From positions 2,034,001 through 2,098,000 of the forward strand of contig NZ_CP095740.1 in NCBI RefSeq assembly GCF_023078455.1: DNA of 64,000 nt, read 5' to 3'. The position numbers and the translations under genes were made by a program. The stretch is from Luteibacter aegosomatis. GTDB lineage: Bacteria > Pseudomonadota > Gammaproteobacteria > Xanthomonadales > Rhodanobacteraceae. The notes below the pieces were generated by a model. The model was not told where the DNA came from. It made no database searches and worked only from the letters and a program-made list of their open reading frames with translations. Below are positions 30,309-40,532 of the stretch, in pieces. Position 1 is the first letter of the stretch. Each line of letters starts with the position of its first letter.

Positions 30309-31874
30309 TCTCCGAGGCCTCGTCGTCGGTCAGCCCCGTTCGCCGATGCGATCGGCTCCCACCCCTTCGGTAGCAACGCTGCCGACGCTCGCCGATGAGG
30401 GTCCTACCGAAGGGGTGGGAGCCGACCGTGTCGGCGAATCCTGCGAAGCGCTGACTTGCGGACGTCGCCCGGGGGCCACGTCGTTTGCATAAGCGCGCCC
30501 CAGGCGCAAGAAGGGTGGGGTTCGAGTGCCCGTTGAGCGGGGTGGAGCGGGTGTTTCGTAGTGGGAGGCGGTTGTGATCTCCGAGGCCTCGTCGTCGGTC
30601 AGCCCCGTTCGCCGATGTGATCGGCTCCCACCCCTTCGGTAGCAACGCTGCCGACGCTCGCCGATGAGGGTCCTACCGAAGGGGTGGGAGCCGACCGTGT
30701 CGGCGAATCCTGCGAAGCGCTGACTTGCGGACGTCGCCCGGGGGCCACGTCGTTTGCATAAGCGCGCCCCAGGCGCAAGACGGGTGGGGTTCGAGTGCCC
30801 GTTGAGCGGGGTGGAGCGGGTGTTTCGTAGTGGGAGGCGGTTGTGATCTCCGAGGCCTCGTCGTCGGTCAGCCCCGTTCGCCGATGTGATCGGCTCCCAC
30901 CCCTTCGGTAGCAACGCTGCCGACGCTCGCCGATGAGGGTCCTACCGAAGGGGTGGGAGCCGACCGTGTCGGCGAATCCTGCGAAGCGCTGACTTGCGGA
31001 CGTCGCCCGGGGGCCACGTCGTTTGCATAAGCGCGCCCCAGGCGCAAGAAGGGTGGGGTTCGAGTGCCCGTTGAGCGGGGTGGAGCGGGTGTTTCGTAGT
31101 GAGAGGCGGTTGTGATCTTCGAGGCCTCGTCGTCGGTCAGCCCCGTTCGCCGATGCGATCGGCTCCCACCCCTTCGGTAGCAACGCTGCCGACGCTCGCC
31201 GATGAGGGTCCTACCGAAGGGGTGGGAGCCGACCGTGTCGGCGAATCCTGCGAAGCGCTGACTTGCGGAGGTCGCCCGGGGGCCACGTCGTTTGCATAAG
31301 CGCGCCCCAGGCGCAAGAAGGGTGGGGTTCGAGTGCCCGTTGAGCGGGGTGGAGCGGGTGTTTCGTAGTGGGAGGCGGTTGTGATCTCCGAGGCCTCGTC
31401 GTCGGTCAGCCCCGTTCGCCGATGCGATCGGCTCCCACCCCTTCGGTAGCAACGCTGCCGACGCTCGCCGATGAGGCTCCTACCGAAGGGGTGGGAGCCG
31501 ACCGTGTCGGCGAATCCTGCGAAGCGCTGACTTGCGGAGGTCGCCCGGGGGCCACGTCGTTTGCATAAGCGCGCCCCAGGCGCAAGAAGGGTGGGGTTCG
31601 AGTGCCCGTTGAGCGGGGTGGAGCGGGTATTTCGTAGTGGGAGGCTGTTGTGATCTTCGAGGCCTCGTCGTCGGTCAGCCCCGTTCGCCGATGCGATCGG
31701 CTCCCACCTCTTCGGTAGCAACGCTGCCGACGCTCGCCGATGAGGCTCCTACCGAAGGGGTGGGAGCCGACCGTGTCGGCGAATCCTGCGAAGCGCTGAC
31801 TTGCGGGTGTGGCCCGGGGCCCACGTCGTGACGCCGGGTTTCCATAAGCGCGCCCCAGGCGCAAAATACGCGTA
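30261..31874. repeat. Six 269-bp tandem repeats containing REP pairs and a gene 3' end
   Basis: CCGTTGAGCG recurs at 30261, 30530, 30799, 31068, 31337 and 31606, exactly 269 bp apart. Each unit has the last 48 bp of the pseudouridine synthase gene, a left REP arm (GCCGAT stem), a linker AACGCTGCCGACGCTCGCCG, a right arm (GCCGAC/GTCGGC stem) and the spacer that ends TAAGCGCGCCCCAGGCGCAA just upstream of the MFS gene. Copies differ by a few bases, so the array is recent or homogenised. The six units fill the whole gap. Open frames inside it are by-products of repetition. Confidence 0.95.
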
Positions 31875-33272
31875 ATGACCCCCGCTCCCGGCTTCCGCAC
31901 CGTCGCCCTGATCATCGCCAGCGCGATGTTCATGGAACAGCTGGACGGCACCATCCTCGCCACCGCGCTTCCGGCCATGGCCGAATCGTTCGACGTGTCG
32001 CCGCTGCACATGAGCGTGGCGCTCACTTCGTACATGCTGAGCCTCGCGGTATTCATCCCGGCCAGCGGCGCCATCGCCGACCGTTTCGGTTCGCGCAACG
32101 TTTTCCGCGCCGCCATCGCGCTGTTCACCCTCGGCTCGATCCTCTGCGGCGTCTCCGGCAACCTCCCGTTGCTGGTGCTCTCGCGCCTGCTCCAAGGCGT
32201 CGGCGGCGCGATGATGGTGCCGGTGGGGCGCCTCGTGCTGCTGCGCTCGGTGCCGAAATCTGAACTGGTCAGCGCCATGTCGTGGCTGCTGGTACCCGCG
32301 CTCATCGGACCCGTGGTGGGGCCGCCCCTGGGTGGTTTCATCGTCACCTGGGTGTCGTGGCGCTGGATCTTCTACATCAACGTGCCCATCGGCCTGGCGG
32401 GCATCTGGCTGGCCACGCGTTACATCCCCGACGTGCGCATGCCGACCACGGGACGGTTCGATCGCATCGGTTTCGTGCTGTCGGGCGTGTCGCTCTCGTG
32501 CATCGTGTTCGGCCTGGAAATGGCCAGTCGCGGCGCCACGTCGGCGCTGGGTTCGTACGGCCTGATCGTCGCGGGCCTTGCCGTGGGCGCGGTCTACGTG
32601 TGGTATTCGCGCCGCGTGGAGAATCCCATCCTCGACCTGTCGCTGATGCGTTTCACCACCTTTCGCCTCTCGGTGATCGCGGGCTCGCTCACGCGCATCA
32701 CCGCCGGTTCGGTACCGTTCCTGTTGCCGCTGATGATGCAGCTGGGCTTCGGCCTGTCGGCGGCGCACAGCGGCGTGGTCACCTTCGTCTCGGCACTCGG
32801 CGCGATGCTGATGAAGGCCACGGCGGCACCCGTGCTGCGCATCTGGGGGTTCCGTGCCACGCTCATCTGGAACGGCGTGCTGTCGATGGTGTGCATTGCC
32901 CTGTGCGCGGCGTTTCGTCCCGACTGGCCGTTGTGGACCATCTATACGATCCTGCTGCTCGGCGGCTTCTTCCAGTCGCTGCAATTCAGCGCGTATAACA
33001 CCGTGGCCTATGCCGACGTACCGAGCGAGCGCTTCTCGTCGGCGACGAGCTTCTACACGACGTTCCAGCAGTTGATGCTGTCGCTGGGCATCTGCGTGGC
33101 GGCCGCGGCCTTGCATGCCTCGGTGGTGTGGAATGGGCGCGAGCATGCGCAGTTGCCCGATTTCAGCGTGGCCTTCCTGGTGGTGACCCTCGTTTCGCTC
33201 ATCGCGGCGCCGGTGTGCGCGTTGCTGCCGAAGAACGCGGGGGCGGAGATGAGCGGGCATCGGGCGCGCTGA
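31875..33272 (+). CDS. MFS transporter, DHA2 family (HsrA-like)
   Basis: A 465-aa inner-membrane protein with about 14 helices. LDGTILATALPAMAESF opens TM1, ADRFGSRNVFRAA is motif A, and GPVVGPPLGGFIVTWVSWRW is the TM5 antiporter region. The C-terminus after TM14 is short. It is a homologue of the MFS protein at 3577-5028. Its promoter region lies in the last 269-bp repeat, so the repeat amplification has moved the upstream gene away and may have multiplied promoter-proximal sequence. Substrate unknown. Confidence 0.9.
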   Translation: MTPAPGFRTVALIIASAMFMEQLDGTILATALPAMAESFDVSPLHMSVALTSYMLSLAVFIPASGAIADRFGSRNVFRAAIALFTLGSILCGVSGNLPLLVLSRLLQGVGGAMMVPVGRLVLLRSVPKSELVSAMSWLLVPALIGPVVGPPLGGFIVTWVSWRWIFYINVPIGLAGIWLATRYIPDVRMPTTGRFDRIGFVLSGVSLSCIVFGLEMASRGATSALGSYGLIVAGLAVGAVYVWYSRRVENPILDLSLMRFTTFRLSVIAGSLTRITAGSVPFLLPLMMQLGFGLSAAHSGVVTFVSALGAMLMKATAAPVLRIWGFRATLIWNGVLSMVCIALCAAFRPDWPLWTIYTILLLGGFFQSLQFSAYNTVAYADVPSERFSSATSFYTTFQQLMLSLGICVAAAALHASVVWNGREHAQLPDFSVAFLVVTLVSLIAAPVCALLPKNAGAEMSGHRAR

Positions 33273-33273
33273 G

Positions 33274-33362
33274 TTCGCCGATACGATCGGCTCCCACCCC
33301 TTCGGTAGCAAGGTTTCGAAGAACGGGCTACCGAAGGGGTGGGAGCCGATCGTATCGGCGAA
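33274..33362. repeat. REP inverted pair between convergent MFS and aat
   Basis: Perfectly facing arms (stem GCCGAT/ATCGGC) flank a 20-nt linker and touch both stop codons. Position and symmetry suit a bidirectional terminator. Confidence 0.85.
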
Positions 33363-34073
33363 TCAAGGCAGCGACACGGGATACCGGAGCCACGACCCCA
33401 CCACCCCCGGCATCGCCGATAGCCGTCGCGCCTGCGCGACGAATTCCTTCCGCGGCAACTCCACCGCCCCCATGCTCAACAGGTGCGGGTTGGTCACCTG
33501 CGCATCGAGCAAGGGAAACCCCCACCCGTTCAGCAACCGGCACAATCCCGCCAGCGCCACTTTCGAGCCGCCGGTGCGCGCCGAAAACATCGATTCACCG
33601 CAGAACAGGCGCCCCACGGCCACGCCGTAGATGCCACCGACCAGCGAGCCGCGGTCCCACACCTCCACGCTATGCGCATGCCCCAGCCGATGCAGCTCCT
33701 CGTAGGCGGCGATCATGTCGGCCCCGATCCACGTTCCCGGCTGGCCGTTGCGCGGCGCGGCACAGGCGCGCATCACGCGACCGAACGAGGTATCGGCGGT
33801 GAGCCGCCATCCCGAGCGATCGATCATCTTGCGCAGGCTGCGACTGATGTGGACGCCGTCGGTACGAAACGCACAACGCGGATCGGGAGACCACCAGAGG
33901 ATCGGCTCGTCTTCGTTGAACCACGGAAACACGCCTTGACCGTACGCGGCGAGCAGGCGTTCGGGGGAGAGATCGCCGCCCCAGGCGAGCAGCCCGTTGG
34001 GTTCGTCCAGGGCGCTCTCCGGCATGGGAAACAGGCCGGGGCGCGTGGGGTGGAGTTGGGGCAGGCGGATCAT
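33363..34073 (-). CDS. aat: Leucyl/phenylalanyl-tRNA--protein transferase
   Basis: A 236-aa enzyme of the N-end rule pathway that adds Leu or Phe to N-terminal Arg/Lys for ClpS-ClpAP degradation. Signatures: LLAWGGDLSPERLLAAY, GVFPWF, ILWWSPDPRCAF, and AHSVEVWDRGSLVGGIYGVA with GRLFCGESMFS. Length is normal. Its ATG overlaps the stop of the upstream FemAB-like gene by four bases. Confidence 0.95.
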   Translation of the reverse strand: MIRLPQLHPTRPGLFPMPESALDEPNGLLAWGGDLSPERLLAAYGQGVFPWFNEDEPILWWSPDPRCAFRTDGVHISRSLRKMIDRSGWRLTADTSFGRVMRACAAPRNGQPGTWIGADMIAAYEELHRLGHAHSVEVWDRGSLVGGIYGVAVGRLFCGESMFSARTGGSKVALAGLCRLLNGWGFPLLDAQVTNPHLLSMGAVELPRKEFVAQARRLSAMPGVVGSWLRYPVSLP

Positions 34074-35203
34074 CGGTTCGCGTAGGGCGAGTGGGTGAGC
34101 AGTTCCGCGCGATAGGCTTCGCGATGCCGGGCCTCCGCGACCAGCGCCTCGGCCACCGCGCGGCGGAAGCCGTCATGCGCGACGTAGTGGCGCGAGTGGG
34201 TCAGCGTGGGCAGGAAACCGCGCGCCAGCTTGTGCTCGCCCTGGGCACCGGGTTCGACCCGGGCCAGGCCCTCGCGGATGGCGTATTCGATGCCGCGGTA
34301 GTAGCAGAGCTCGAAATGCAGCCCCGACACCTCGACGCTCGCGCCCCAGTAACGGCCATAAAGCGTATCGCCACCACGCAGGAACAGCGCCATGGCGACG
34401 ATGTCGTGCTCGTCGCGCGCCATCGCCACCTGTACGTTCGCACCCATGGCGTGGCCGAGATGGCGGAAGAACCGCGAGGTGAGGGCGGCGTGGTTGCCCT
34501 TCATGTCGAAGGTCAGCTCGTAGAGCGCGTGGATCTGTCGCCATTCCGCGTCGCCCAGCGTATCGCCGCCACGCATCTCCAGCGTCAGTCCGGCGGCCTG
34601 CGCGTAGCCGCGTTCCTGGCGGATGTTCTTGCGCTTCTTGGCGGTGAGCGCGGCGAGGAAATCGTCGAAATCGGCATAACCGCGGTTATGCCAATGGAAC
34701 TGGTAGTCGGCGCGCGCGAGCCAGCGCTCGTCGAAGGCGTCGAGGTCGGTCTCGGGGAGGAAATTGGCATGCACCGACGACAGGCCCAGCCGGTCGGCCT
34801 CGTCGACCAGCGCGGCGGTCAACTGGCGGCGCAGGGCATCGGCATCCGCGCCGGGACGCACGAGCAGGCGCGGGCCGGGCACGGGCGAGTAGGGCGAGGC
34901 GACGAGCAGCTTGGGGTAATAGTCGCCGCCGGCGCGCTCCCAGGCGGCGGCCCAGCTCCAGTCGAAGACGAACTCGCCGTGCGAGTTGCCCTTGAGGTAG
35001 GTGGGTGCGGCGGCGACGATGCGTTCGCCGTCGAAGATCGCCAGGTGGTACGGCCGCCAGCCGTAATCCTCGCGCAGGCAACCCTGGGCTTCCATGCCGG
35101 CCAGGAACGCGTGGGATACGAAAGGATTGCCGCCCGGGACCATGGCGTCCCAGTCGGATGGCGCGATGCCGGAGAGGCCGTCGAGGAAACGGATCCCGTT
35201 CAT
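34070..35203 (-). CDS. FemAB-like acyltransferase (DUF482 / PF04339 family)
   Basis: A 377-aa cytosolic protein with two GNAT-like halves. FVSHAFLAGMEAQGC and WRPYHLAIFDGERIVAAAPT start the first; LTAKKRKNIRQER near residue 195 and FYELTF-like YELTFDMKGNHA near 230 belong to the second. GLHFELCYYRGIEYAI and the end THSRHYVAHDGFR are family hallmarks. The family is annotated as peptidoglycan biosynthesis/recognition on weak evidence. It is commonly found next to aat in this group, as here with ATGA coupling. Confidence 0.85.
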   Translation of the reverse strand: MNGIRFLDGLSGIAPSDWDAMVPGGNPFVSHAFLAGMEAQGCLREDYGWRPYHLAIFDGERIVAAAPTYLKGNSHGEFVFDWSWAAAWERAGGDYYPKLLVASPYSPVPGPRLLVRPGADADALRRQLTAALVDEADRLGLSSVHANFLPETDLDAFDERWLARADYQFHWHNRGYADFDDFLAALTAKKRKNIRQERGYAQAAGLTLEMRGGDTLGDAEWRQIHALYELTFDMKGNHAALTSRFFRHLGHAMGANVQVAMARDEHDIVAMALFLRGGDTLYGRYWGASVEVSGLHFELCYYRGIEYAIREGLARVEPGAQGEHKLARGFLPTLTHSRHYVAHDGFRRAVAEALVAEARHREAYRAELLTHSPYANR

Positions 35204-35243
35204 GCCGGAGACGGCCCCGCGTGGGGTGCGCGGGGCCTGGCCA

Positions 35244-36227
<984 letters not shown>

Positions 36228-36308
36228 TTAAAGCGTAACGTGCGGATTCATCTCGTCGCCCGCGCGTATCTGGCCCGCAAGAATGGGGAACAGGCGGGCA
36301 TGATTCAA

Positions 36309-36325
36309 GGCACCCTTGGGGTGCC
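36309..36325. other. Perfect 7-bp hairpin in trxB-ftsK intergenic region
   Basis: GGCACCC, a TTG loop and GGGTGCC form a tight hairpin 48 bp upstream of the ftsK start. No T tract follows. It could be a protein-binding site or leader structure; nothing else is evident in the gap. Confidence 0.35.
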
Positions 36326-36372
36326 GACCGTGGCATGATGCCGCGAATAGTCCATTCCGAGGTCGGTGGTAA

Positions 36373-38721
36373 GTGGCGCGCAGCGCGAAAGTCGTTAAGA
36401 AACAGGCCAAGGCCCAGGTCAAGGCCCAACGCGAAGGACTGAGCGACGAGCTCAAGCGCCGGCTGCGCGAGGCCGGGGCACTCCTGCTGCTCCCCATCGC
36501 CCTCTATCTGTTGGTGTGCCTGCTCAGCTACAACGACCAGGACCCCAGTTGGGGCCACATGGGCGTGACCGAGCGTGCCACCAATTTCGGCGGCGCCGTG
36601 GGCGCCAACATCGCCAACCTCCTGCGCTACATCTTCGGCCTGGTGGCGTACTGCTTTCCGCTGCTCCTGCTGGCCCTCGGCATCCGGGTGATCCGCCACC
36701 GCGGCGAGCGCGACGTGCAGCCGTGGGAGCCGTCGTTGCGGCTGATCGGCTTCGTCTTCTTCTTCATCACCGCACCCGCGCTGGTCTACCTGAACGTCGA
36801 TTCGCCCGTGCTGCCCGAAGGGCCCGGCGGCATCGTCGGCAAATGGGTGGGCCGTGGGCTGCACGGCGCCTTCGGAGACAAGGGGGCGCCCTTGCTGTTG
36901 CTGGCGGTGTGCCTGGTGGCGGTGACGCTGGCCACCGGCCTGTCGTGGTTCAAGCTGATGGACGCCACCGGCGAGCTGGTGGTGCGCATCGGCGGCTGGT
37001 TCGGCGGCAAGGTACGGCAGGCGCCCGAGGTGATGGCCGCGCGCACCGCCCGCGCCGAGCGCGAGGTGGTGAAGAAGGCCGAGGCCGTGAAGCAGGCCAG
37101 GCGTGAGCCGGTGCGCATCGAGACGCCGGTCGCCTCCGTGGTGGCCAAGAGCGAACGCGCCACCCGCGAAAACCAGATTCCGCTGTTCACCGGCGCGTCG
37201 ATGGACGGCGAACTGCCGCCGCTGTCGCTGCTCGACGAAGCCCCGCCGCAGGGCCCGGGCTATTCGGAAGAGACCCTCGAGGTGCTTTCCCGCCAGGTGG
37301 AGCTCAAGCTGCGCGACTTCCGCGTGGAAGCCCGCGTGATGGGCGTGTACCCCGGGCCGGTCATCACCCGTTTCGAGCTCGAACCCGCCGCCGGCGTGCG
37401 CGGCAGCCAGGTCTCCAGCCTCGACAAGGACATCGCCCGCGGCCTCTCCGTGGTGAGCGTGCGCGTGGTCGACGTCATTCCGGGCAAGAACGTCATCGGC
37501 CTGGAAATCCCCAACACCAAGAAGCAGATCGTCTACCTCTCCGAGATCCTGCGTTCGGAGCGCTACGACCAGGTGAAGTCGCCCCTGGCGTTGGCCCTGG
37601 GCAAGGACATCGGCGGCAAGGCCGTGGTGGCCGACCTGGCGAAGATGCCGCACCTGCTCGTGGCCGGCACCACCGGCTCGGGCAAGTCCGTGGCGGTGAA
37701 CGCCATGGTGCTGAGCCTGCTCTACAAGAGCAGCGCGAAAGACGTGCGCATGATCATGATCGACCCGAAGATGCTGGAACTCTCGGTCTACGAGGGCATC
37801 CCGCACCTGCTCGCGCCGGTCGTCACCGACATGAAGGAAGCCGCCAACGCGTTGCGCTGGTGCGTGGCCGAGATGGAGCGGCGCTACAAGCTCATGGCCG
37901 CGGTGGGCGTGCGCAACCTCGGGGGCTTCAACAAGAAGGTGAAGGAGGCGGAAAGCGCGGGCCAGCCGCTGCTCGATCCGCTGTTCCGTCCCAACCCCGA
38001 CATGCCGGGCATGCAGGCCGAACCGCTCGAGCCGCTGCCGCACATCGTCATCATCATCGACGAATTCGCCGACATGATGATGATCGTCGGCAAGAAGGTG
38101 GAAGAGCTCATCGCCCGCCTCGCGCAGAAGGCGCGCGCCGCCGGCGTGCACCTCATCCTCGCCACGCAGCGCCCCTCGGTGGATGTCATCACCGGCCTCA
38201 TCAAGGCCAACATCCCCACGCGCATCGCGTTCCAGGTGTCGTCCAAGATCGACTCGCGCACGATCCTGGACCAGTCCGGCGCCGAGGCCCTGCTGGGCCA
38301 CGGCGACATGCTCTACCTGCCGCCGGGCACGGCCACGCCGGAGCGCGTGCATGGCGCCTTCGTGGACGACCACGAGGTGCACAACGTGGTGGAGTGGCTG
38401 CGCGCGCAGGGTTCGCCCAACTACATCGAGGGCGTGCTCGAGGAAGTGCAGTCCACCGCCGACGGCAAGATCATCAGCGACTCCGGCCTGCCGCAGGATG
38501 CCGACGGCGATGGCGACAGCGACAACGCGCTCTACGATCGCGCCGTGCGCGTGGTCACCGAAACGCGACGCGCGTCCATTTCCGGCGTGCAGCGCCACCT
38601 GCGCATCGGCTACAACCGCGCCGCCCGCCTCGTCGAACAGATGGAGCAGGACGGCATCGTCAGCGCGCCGCAGCACAACGGCAACCGCGAAGTGCTCGCG
38701 CCGCCGCCCCCGAAGGACTGA
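36373..38721 (+). CDS. ftsK: DNA translocase FtsK
   Basis: A 782-aa septal DNA pump that clears chromosome ends and activates XerCD at dif. It begins at GTG. The N-terminal third has four to five TM helices ([17 protein letters not shown], then [19 protein letters not shown]). There is a short linker (about 210-290), then the motor: [18 protein letters not shown] (Walker A) and [13 protein letters not shown] (Walker B), followed by [20 protein letters not shown]. The gamma winged helix ends the chain ([20 protein letters not shown]). It is shorter than E. coli FtsK because the Pro/Gln linker is reduced. Confidence 0.96.
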   Translation: MARSAKVVKKQAKAQVKAQREGLSDELKRRLREAGALLLLPIALYLLVCLLSYNDQDPSWGHMGVTERATNFGGAVGANIANLLRYIFGLVAYCFPLLLLALGIRVIRHRGERDVQPWEPSLRLIGFVFFFITAPALVYLNVDSPVLPEGPGGIVGKWVGRGLHGAFGDKGAPLLLLAVCLVAVTLATGLSWFKLMDATGELVVRIGGWFGGKVRQAPEVMAARTARAEREVVKKAEAVKQARREPVRIETPVASVVAKSERATRENQIPLFTGASMDGELPPLSLLDEAPPQGPGYSEETLEVLSRQVELKLRDFRVEARVMGVYPGPVITRFELEPAAGVRGSQVSSLDKDIARGLSVVSVRVVDVIPGKNVIGLEIPNTKKQIVYLSEILRSERYDQVKSPLALALGKDIGGKAVVADLAKMPHLLVAGTTGSGKSVAVNAMVLSLLYKSSAKDVRMIMIDPKMLELSVYEGIPHLLAPVVTDMKEAANALRWCVAEMERRYKLMAAVGVRNLGGFNKKVKEAESAGQPLLDPLFRPNPDMPGMQAEPLEPLPHIVIIIDEFADMMMIVGKKVEELIARLAQKARAAGVHLILATQRPSVDVITGLIKANIPTRIAFQVSSKIDSRTILDQSGAEALLGHGDMLYLPPGTATPERVHGAFVDDHEVHNVVEWLRAQGSPNYIEGVLEEVQSTADGKIISDSGLPQDADGDGDSDNALYDRAVRVVTETRRASISGVQRHLRIGYNRAARLVEQMEQDGIVSAPQHNGNREVLAPPPPKD

Positions 38722-38725
38722 TCCC

Positions 38726-39154
38726 ATGAACGCCATCACGCCGGGAGCGCTTCGCCAGCGTCCCTGGAGCCTGCTCGTCACCGGCGAGTTCGCACCCACC
38801 CCCGAAGTGCTCGACGAGATCGAGAGCGTGTTCGAGTTGAACCCGGCCATTCCGGGTCTCGAGCTGCGCGCCGACGACGGCCGCCAGTGCACCGTGCTTC
38901 GCGAGTATCCCGCCGGGCATACCGCCGAGGTCGACGACGCGCTGGAGGTGATCTTCGCCGAACAGCCCGAGATCGCCGAGATCGTGGTGCTGGGCCAGGA
39001 AGCCCGTCCCGCGCACGTCGCCACCCGCGAGGCGCCGTTCTGGCACCGCGACGGCAAGGCCATCGCCGAGATCAGCGACCGCATGCAGGCGGGCGAGATC
39101 AGCCCCGGCGAGGCCATCGACATGCTTAAGTCCTTGTTCGAGACCGATCGCTGA
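38726..39154 (+). CDS. Conserved hypothetical protein between ftsK and lolA
   Basis: A 142-aa acidic cytosolic protein starting four bases after the ftsK stop. It has no TM helix or signal. Visible parts are VLDEIESVFELNPAIPGLEL, VLREYPAGHTAEVDDALEV and a C-terminal helix (AGEISPGEAIDMLKSLFETD). The tight spacing implies co-expression with ftsK and lolA. Family not recognised; no function proposed. Confidence 0.8.
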   Translation: MNAITPGALRQRPWSLLVTGEFAPTPEVLDEIESVFELNPAIPGLELRADDGRQCTVLREYPAGHTAEVDDALEVIFAEQPEIAEIVVLGQEARPAHVATREAPFWHRDGKAIAEISDRMQAGEISPGEAIDMLKSLFETDR

Positions 39155-39186
39155 CAATCCGCGCCGCCCTCCACGGAAAACCGCCC

Positions 39187-39834
39187 ATGAAACGCCTGCT
39201 GCTCGCCGCGACGCTGCTCCTGACCTGCCTTCCGGCCTTCGCCGCCGGCCCGGCGCGCGAGCGCCTCGATGCCTTCGCCAAGGGCCTGCACTCGATCACG
39301 GGGCGATTCAGCCAGACGCTGTCCAACGCCAACGGCGATCCGGGCAAGTCGAGCACGGGCACGCTGGCGCTGCAGGCGCCGCGCCAGTTCCGCTGGGAGA
39401 CCACGGCGCCGTACAAGCAGACCATCGTGGCCGACGGCAGCCGCGTGTGGCTGTACGACCCCGACCTGGAACAGGTGACGGTGCGCAAGCAGAGCAGCGA
39501 AGAGGCGCAGAGCCCGCTCACGGTGCTCACCGATCTTTCCCTGATGGACCGCGATTTCAAGGTCACCGAGCAGGGCGAGCACGACGGCCTGCAGTGGCTG
39601 CGCCTGAAGTCGACCAGCAAGGACCCGCAATTCGACTACGCGGACCTCGGCTTCGACGCGTCGGGCCTCGCGCGCATGGTGTTCAAGGATCAGCTCGGCA
39701 ACACCACCACCATCCAGTTCGCCGGTTGGCAGAAGAACGCCCCCGTGCCGGCCGACACCTTCAACTTCGTGCCACCCCAGGGCACCGACGTGATCGGCGA
39801 CCAGCCGGTACTCCAGACCCAGCCGGTGCATTGA
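39187..39834 (+). CDS. lolA: Outer-membrane lipoprotein carrier protein LolA
   Basis: A 215-aa periplasmic chaperone that carries lipoproteins from LolCDE to LolB. Signal peptide at residues 1-20 (LLLTCLPAFAA). The mature half-barrel shows GLHSITGRFSQTL, RQFRWETTAPYKQTIVADG and VWLYDPDLEQV, then MVFKDQLGNTTTIQF. Length and position (ftsK-lolA-rarA order) fit. Confidence 0.94.
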   Translation: MKRLLLAATLLLTCLPAFAAGPARERLDAFAKGLHSITGRFSQTLSNANGDPGKSSTGTLALQAPRQFRWETTAPYKQTIVADGSRVWLYDPDLEQVTVRKQSSEEAQSPLTVLTDLSLMDRDFKVTEQGEHDGLQWLRLKSTSKDPQFDYADLGFDASGLARMVFKDQLGNTTTIQFAGWQKNAPVPADTFNFVPPQGTDVIGDQPVLQTQPVH

Positions 39835-39873
39835 ATCGCTCAAGCTGAAGCCCTGGCATCACTGCTTCGTCGG

Positions 39874-40470
39874 TTCGCCGATGCGATCGGCTCCCACCCC
39901 TCCGGTAGGAGCGTCCTGCGGTGCTCCGTCCAGGAATCGTGCGGAGCGGAAGGCGCGGCGTCGCCGCTTCGTTGGCTTTCGCCGATGCGATCGGCTCCCA
40001 CCCCTCCGGTAGGAGCGTCCTGCGGTGCTCCGTCCAGGAATCGTGCGGAGCGGAAGGCCCGGCGTCATTGCTTCGTTGGCTTTCGCCGATGCGATCGGCT
40101 CCCACCCCTCCGGTAGGAGCGTCCTGCGGTGCTCCGTCCAGGAATCGTGCGGAGCGGAAGGCCCGGCGTCATTGCTTCGTTGGCTTTCGCCGATGCGATC
40201 GGCTCCCACCCCTCCGGTAGGAGCGTCCTGCGGTGCTCCGTCCAGGAATCGTGCGGAGCTGAAGGCGCGGCGTCGCCGCTTCGTTGGCTTTCGCCGATGC
40301 GATCGGCTCCCACCCCTCCGGTAGGAGCGTCCTGCGGTGCTCCGTCCAGGAATCGTGCGGAGCGGAAGGCCCGGCGTCATTGCTTCGTTGGCTATCGCCG
40401 ATGCGATCGGCTCCCACCCCTCCGTAGAAGCCTTGCTACCGAAGGGGTGGGAGCCGATCGTATCGGCGAT
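39874..40470. repeat. 104-bp tandem REP array downstream of lolA
   Basis: Left-type REP arms (TTCGCCGATGCGATCGG...) start at 39874, 39978, 40082, 40186, 40290 and 40394, exactly 104 bp apart. Units also hold TAGGAGCGTCCTGCGGTGCT and a GAAGGCCCGGCGTCATTGCT-like segment that matches the sequence just after lolA. Only the last copy is closed by a right arm. The array fills the gap up to the next gene, and no other feature is seen. Confidence 0.93.
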
Positions 40471-40532
40471 AGCTACGAAGCGATTTCATGCCAGACTGCG
40501 CCCGACATCGGACGTGGTCGAGGGACAAAGGC

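Noticed and set aside
30330..31721. Four near-identical 194-residue minus-strand frames starting MLPKGWEPI
   Set aside because: They begin and end in the 269-bp REP repeats and are repeated with the unit. The unit length is not a multiple of three, and their sequence is translated hairpin.
39874..40470. Regular array considered as CRISPR
   Set aside because: The whole 104-bp unit repeats with no unique spacers, contains REP hairpins and has no cas genes nearby. The same reasoning applies to the 80-, 120- and 269-bp arrays.
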